Assembly: GCA_028284005.1 (NCBI GenBank)
Contig: JANQSO010000013.1
Location: 1-64,000 of the forward strand
Direction of reading: 5' to 3'
Origin: Flavobacteriaceae bacterium
Lineage (GTDB): Bacteria > Bacteroidota > Bacteroidia > Flavobacteriales > Flavobacteriaceae
Length of the DNA: 64,000 bases
Shown here: in pieces, positions 63,179-64,000 of the stretch
Numbering within the stretch: the first letter of the stretch is position 1
Layout of the letters: each line of letters opens with the position of its first letter
The notes under the pieces: generated by a model
What the model saw: only the letters and a program-made list of their open reading frames with translations
The model's database searches: none
What the model was told of the DNA's origin: nothing
Translations under genes and position numbers: made by a program

Positions 63179-63565
63179 CTAAACCAGAGTATTCACCAGG
63201 CAAAAAATATTGGCTGCACCGAAAATAAGTTCGAAAACCAATCCTTGAAATAACTGTTTATTTGGCTTTCCATCTATACCCATACTTACAGACCGGCCTA
63301 TGGCAAACCCAATAAATATCAAGATGGCAACAACAAATGATGTTAACCTTAACTGGGGAATTATTGTTCCCAGCAAAATAAGTATTCCGCCACATAACAT
63401 TACGGAACTAACTCCTCTAACCTCATTTAACAGGTCAACATCCTTTTCAAGTTGAATCCCGGAATTCTTTAAATAGGTCTTTATAGGGTTACTCAATCTC
63501 ATTGTGCCTACAAAAAGTAACATGAGGCCTGATAAGGATAAAATAACGATTTTGAAAATTTCCAT
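63179..63565 (-). CDS. DUF4345 membrane protein
   Basis: The 128-residue protein starts MEIFKIVILSLSGLMLLFVG at 63565; the 12-residue upstream extension (FVPIIILKQYK) is not supported. It has four membrane helices and ends FGAANIFCLVNTLV. The arrangement of a basic loop (RLSNPIKTYLKNSGIQLEK) after the first helix, RGVSSVMLCGGILILLG and FIGFAIGRSVSMGIDGKPN is typical of DUF4345. The family function is unknown. It is upstream on the minus strand of the serine hydrolase and downstream of the WYL regulator. Confidence 0.8.
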   Translation of the reverse strand: MEIFKIVILSLSGLMLLFVGTMRLSNPIKTYLKNSGIQLEKDVDLLNEVRGVSSVMLCGGILILLGTIIPQLRLTSFVVAILIFIGFAIGRSVSMGIDGKPNKQLFQGLVFELIFGAANIFCLVNTLV

Positions 63566-63626
63566 TTTATATTGTTTTAAGATTATTATAGGTACAAACA
63601 TAAAACAGAGATGTGACAGAGGTGTG

Positions 63627-64000
63627 TCAGGGGTATTTTTGATTTTTCACATACTCCTCAAAATACTTTTGTATGGTCATATTGTGTGGGGTAAACGTTT
63701 CATTTTGTGGAACGAGTGTTTCGATAAAATCTATTCTAAAGGCTCTAAAGTCTTTTCTCAACCTGCAAAAGGCAATGAGTAGAAAATTTCCATTGATGCT
63801 ATAGATGGCAAAAGGTTCTATATTTCGGGTAGTTCGTTTTTTCCCGGAAGAATAGTAATCTATCTTTAATACCTGAAAATGGATAATAGCCGATTGGATC
63901 TGCATTAGGTTGTTACTCGTTTTTTCCTCACCCTGACCCCCACCAAAGTAGATCCTATCTGCTAACAGATCAGCATTTCCTTTTTGAGAATATCTTAAAA
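63627..64000 (-). CDS. WYL-domain transcriptional regulator, C-terminal part (partial at window edge)
   Basis: The reading frame is open from the window edge to TAA at 63627, so this is the C-terminal ~124 residues of a YafY-type regulator. The visible part has an inter-domain region (ADRIYFGGGQGEEKTSNNLM) and then the WYL domain (AIIHFQVLKIDYYSSGKKRT, NIEPFAIYSINGNFLLIAFC, RKDFRAFRIDFIETLVP). The WYL Trp-Tyr-Leu core reads F-L-L-I-A in this copy. The N-terminal HTH lies beyond the window. It may regulate its neighbour DUF4345; that is inference. Confidence 0.75.
   Translation of the reverse strand, partial: LRYSQKGNADLLADRIYFGGGQGEEKTSNNLMQIQSAIIHFQVLKIDYYSSGKKRTTRNIEPFAIYSINGNFLLIAFCRLRKDFRAFRIDFIETLVPQNETFTPHNMTIQKYFEEYVKNQKYP

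Overview
The window is a chromosomal segment of a Bacteroidota bacterium, almost certainly family Flavobacteriaceae. The evidence is the recurring TTG-N19/20-TAnnTTTG promoters, the near absence of Shine-Dalgarno sequences, a type IX secretion (T9SS) sorting tail on a subtilase, a DUF4249/TonB-receptor operon, a crtI-crtB-crtZ-crtYcd carotenoid operon, bacillithiol enzyme BshC, and flavobacterial interspersed repeats. Most of it is conserved core genome. The accessory parts are about 27.4-33.4 kb, 36.3-37.0 kb and 41.3-44.2 kb.

Region by region. 1-626: two tandem minus-strand promoters of the stable-RNA type that probably fire an rRNA operon just outside the window, plus a structured, probably RNA-encoding element. 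0.6-4.0 kb: translation operon thrS-infC-rpmI-rplT, with infC starting at an ATA codon, closed by a strong terminator. 4.0-15.2 kb: OmpA-like protein, a conserved secreted protein, dnaB, accA, an EamA exporter, an LptF/LptG-type permease, tgt, a split transketolase and an FKBP-like lipoprotein with calcium-binding-type repeats. 15.3-16.7 kb: Hsp15-like S4 protein, phosphoribosyltransferase, aroK. 16.8-17.05 kb: tRNA-Lys(UUU) and tRNA-Leu(GAG). 17.1-21.6 kb: a MerR regulator with a B12-binding-like C-terminus beside the carotenoid operon, with palindromic candidate operators. 21.6-27.4 kb: three-gene outer-membrane operon (TonB receptor, DUF4249 lipoprotein, macroglobulin-like protein).

27.4-33.4 kb is an accessory stretch: an unrecognised membrane-anchored protein, an orphan protein with the N-terminal leader typical of extracellular contractile injection system (eCIS) cargo, an MTA/SAH-type nucleosidase beside a four-helix membrane protein, a GNAT acetyltransferase and a DUF4386 protein. 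33.5-36.3 kb: uvrB and rluF, translationally coupled. 36.3-36.9 kb: a cluster of imperfect palindromic repeats ending in TGTCATTC/GAATGACA, one of which carries a frameshifted GIY-YIG nuclease gene in its loop. 37.0-44.2 kb: Hsp20, TerB-like protein, small secreted protein, sucC, lysA, then a secreted protein, HXXEE membrane protein, methyltransferase and SRPBCC protein.

44.2-61.4 kb is mostly core genes on the minus strand: nitronate monooxygenase, T9SS subtilase, mnmA, YwqK-like MORN protein, yidC, pyrG, DUF3820, DUF922, OsmC, LysM/periplasmic-binding lipoprotein, guaA and bshC, followed by a plus-strand M14 carboxypeptidase. 61.5-64.0 kb: a class C beta-lactamase-like hydrolase, a DUF4345 protein and the C-terminal part of a WYL-domain regulator cut by the window edge.

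The most interesting items are the GIY-YIG gene nested inside a dispersed palindromic repeat, the orphan eCIS-cargo-like protein, the crt-linked MerR/B12-like regulator with altered light-sensing residues, and the structured element upstream of thrS. No CRISPR array, insertion sequence or prophage was seen.
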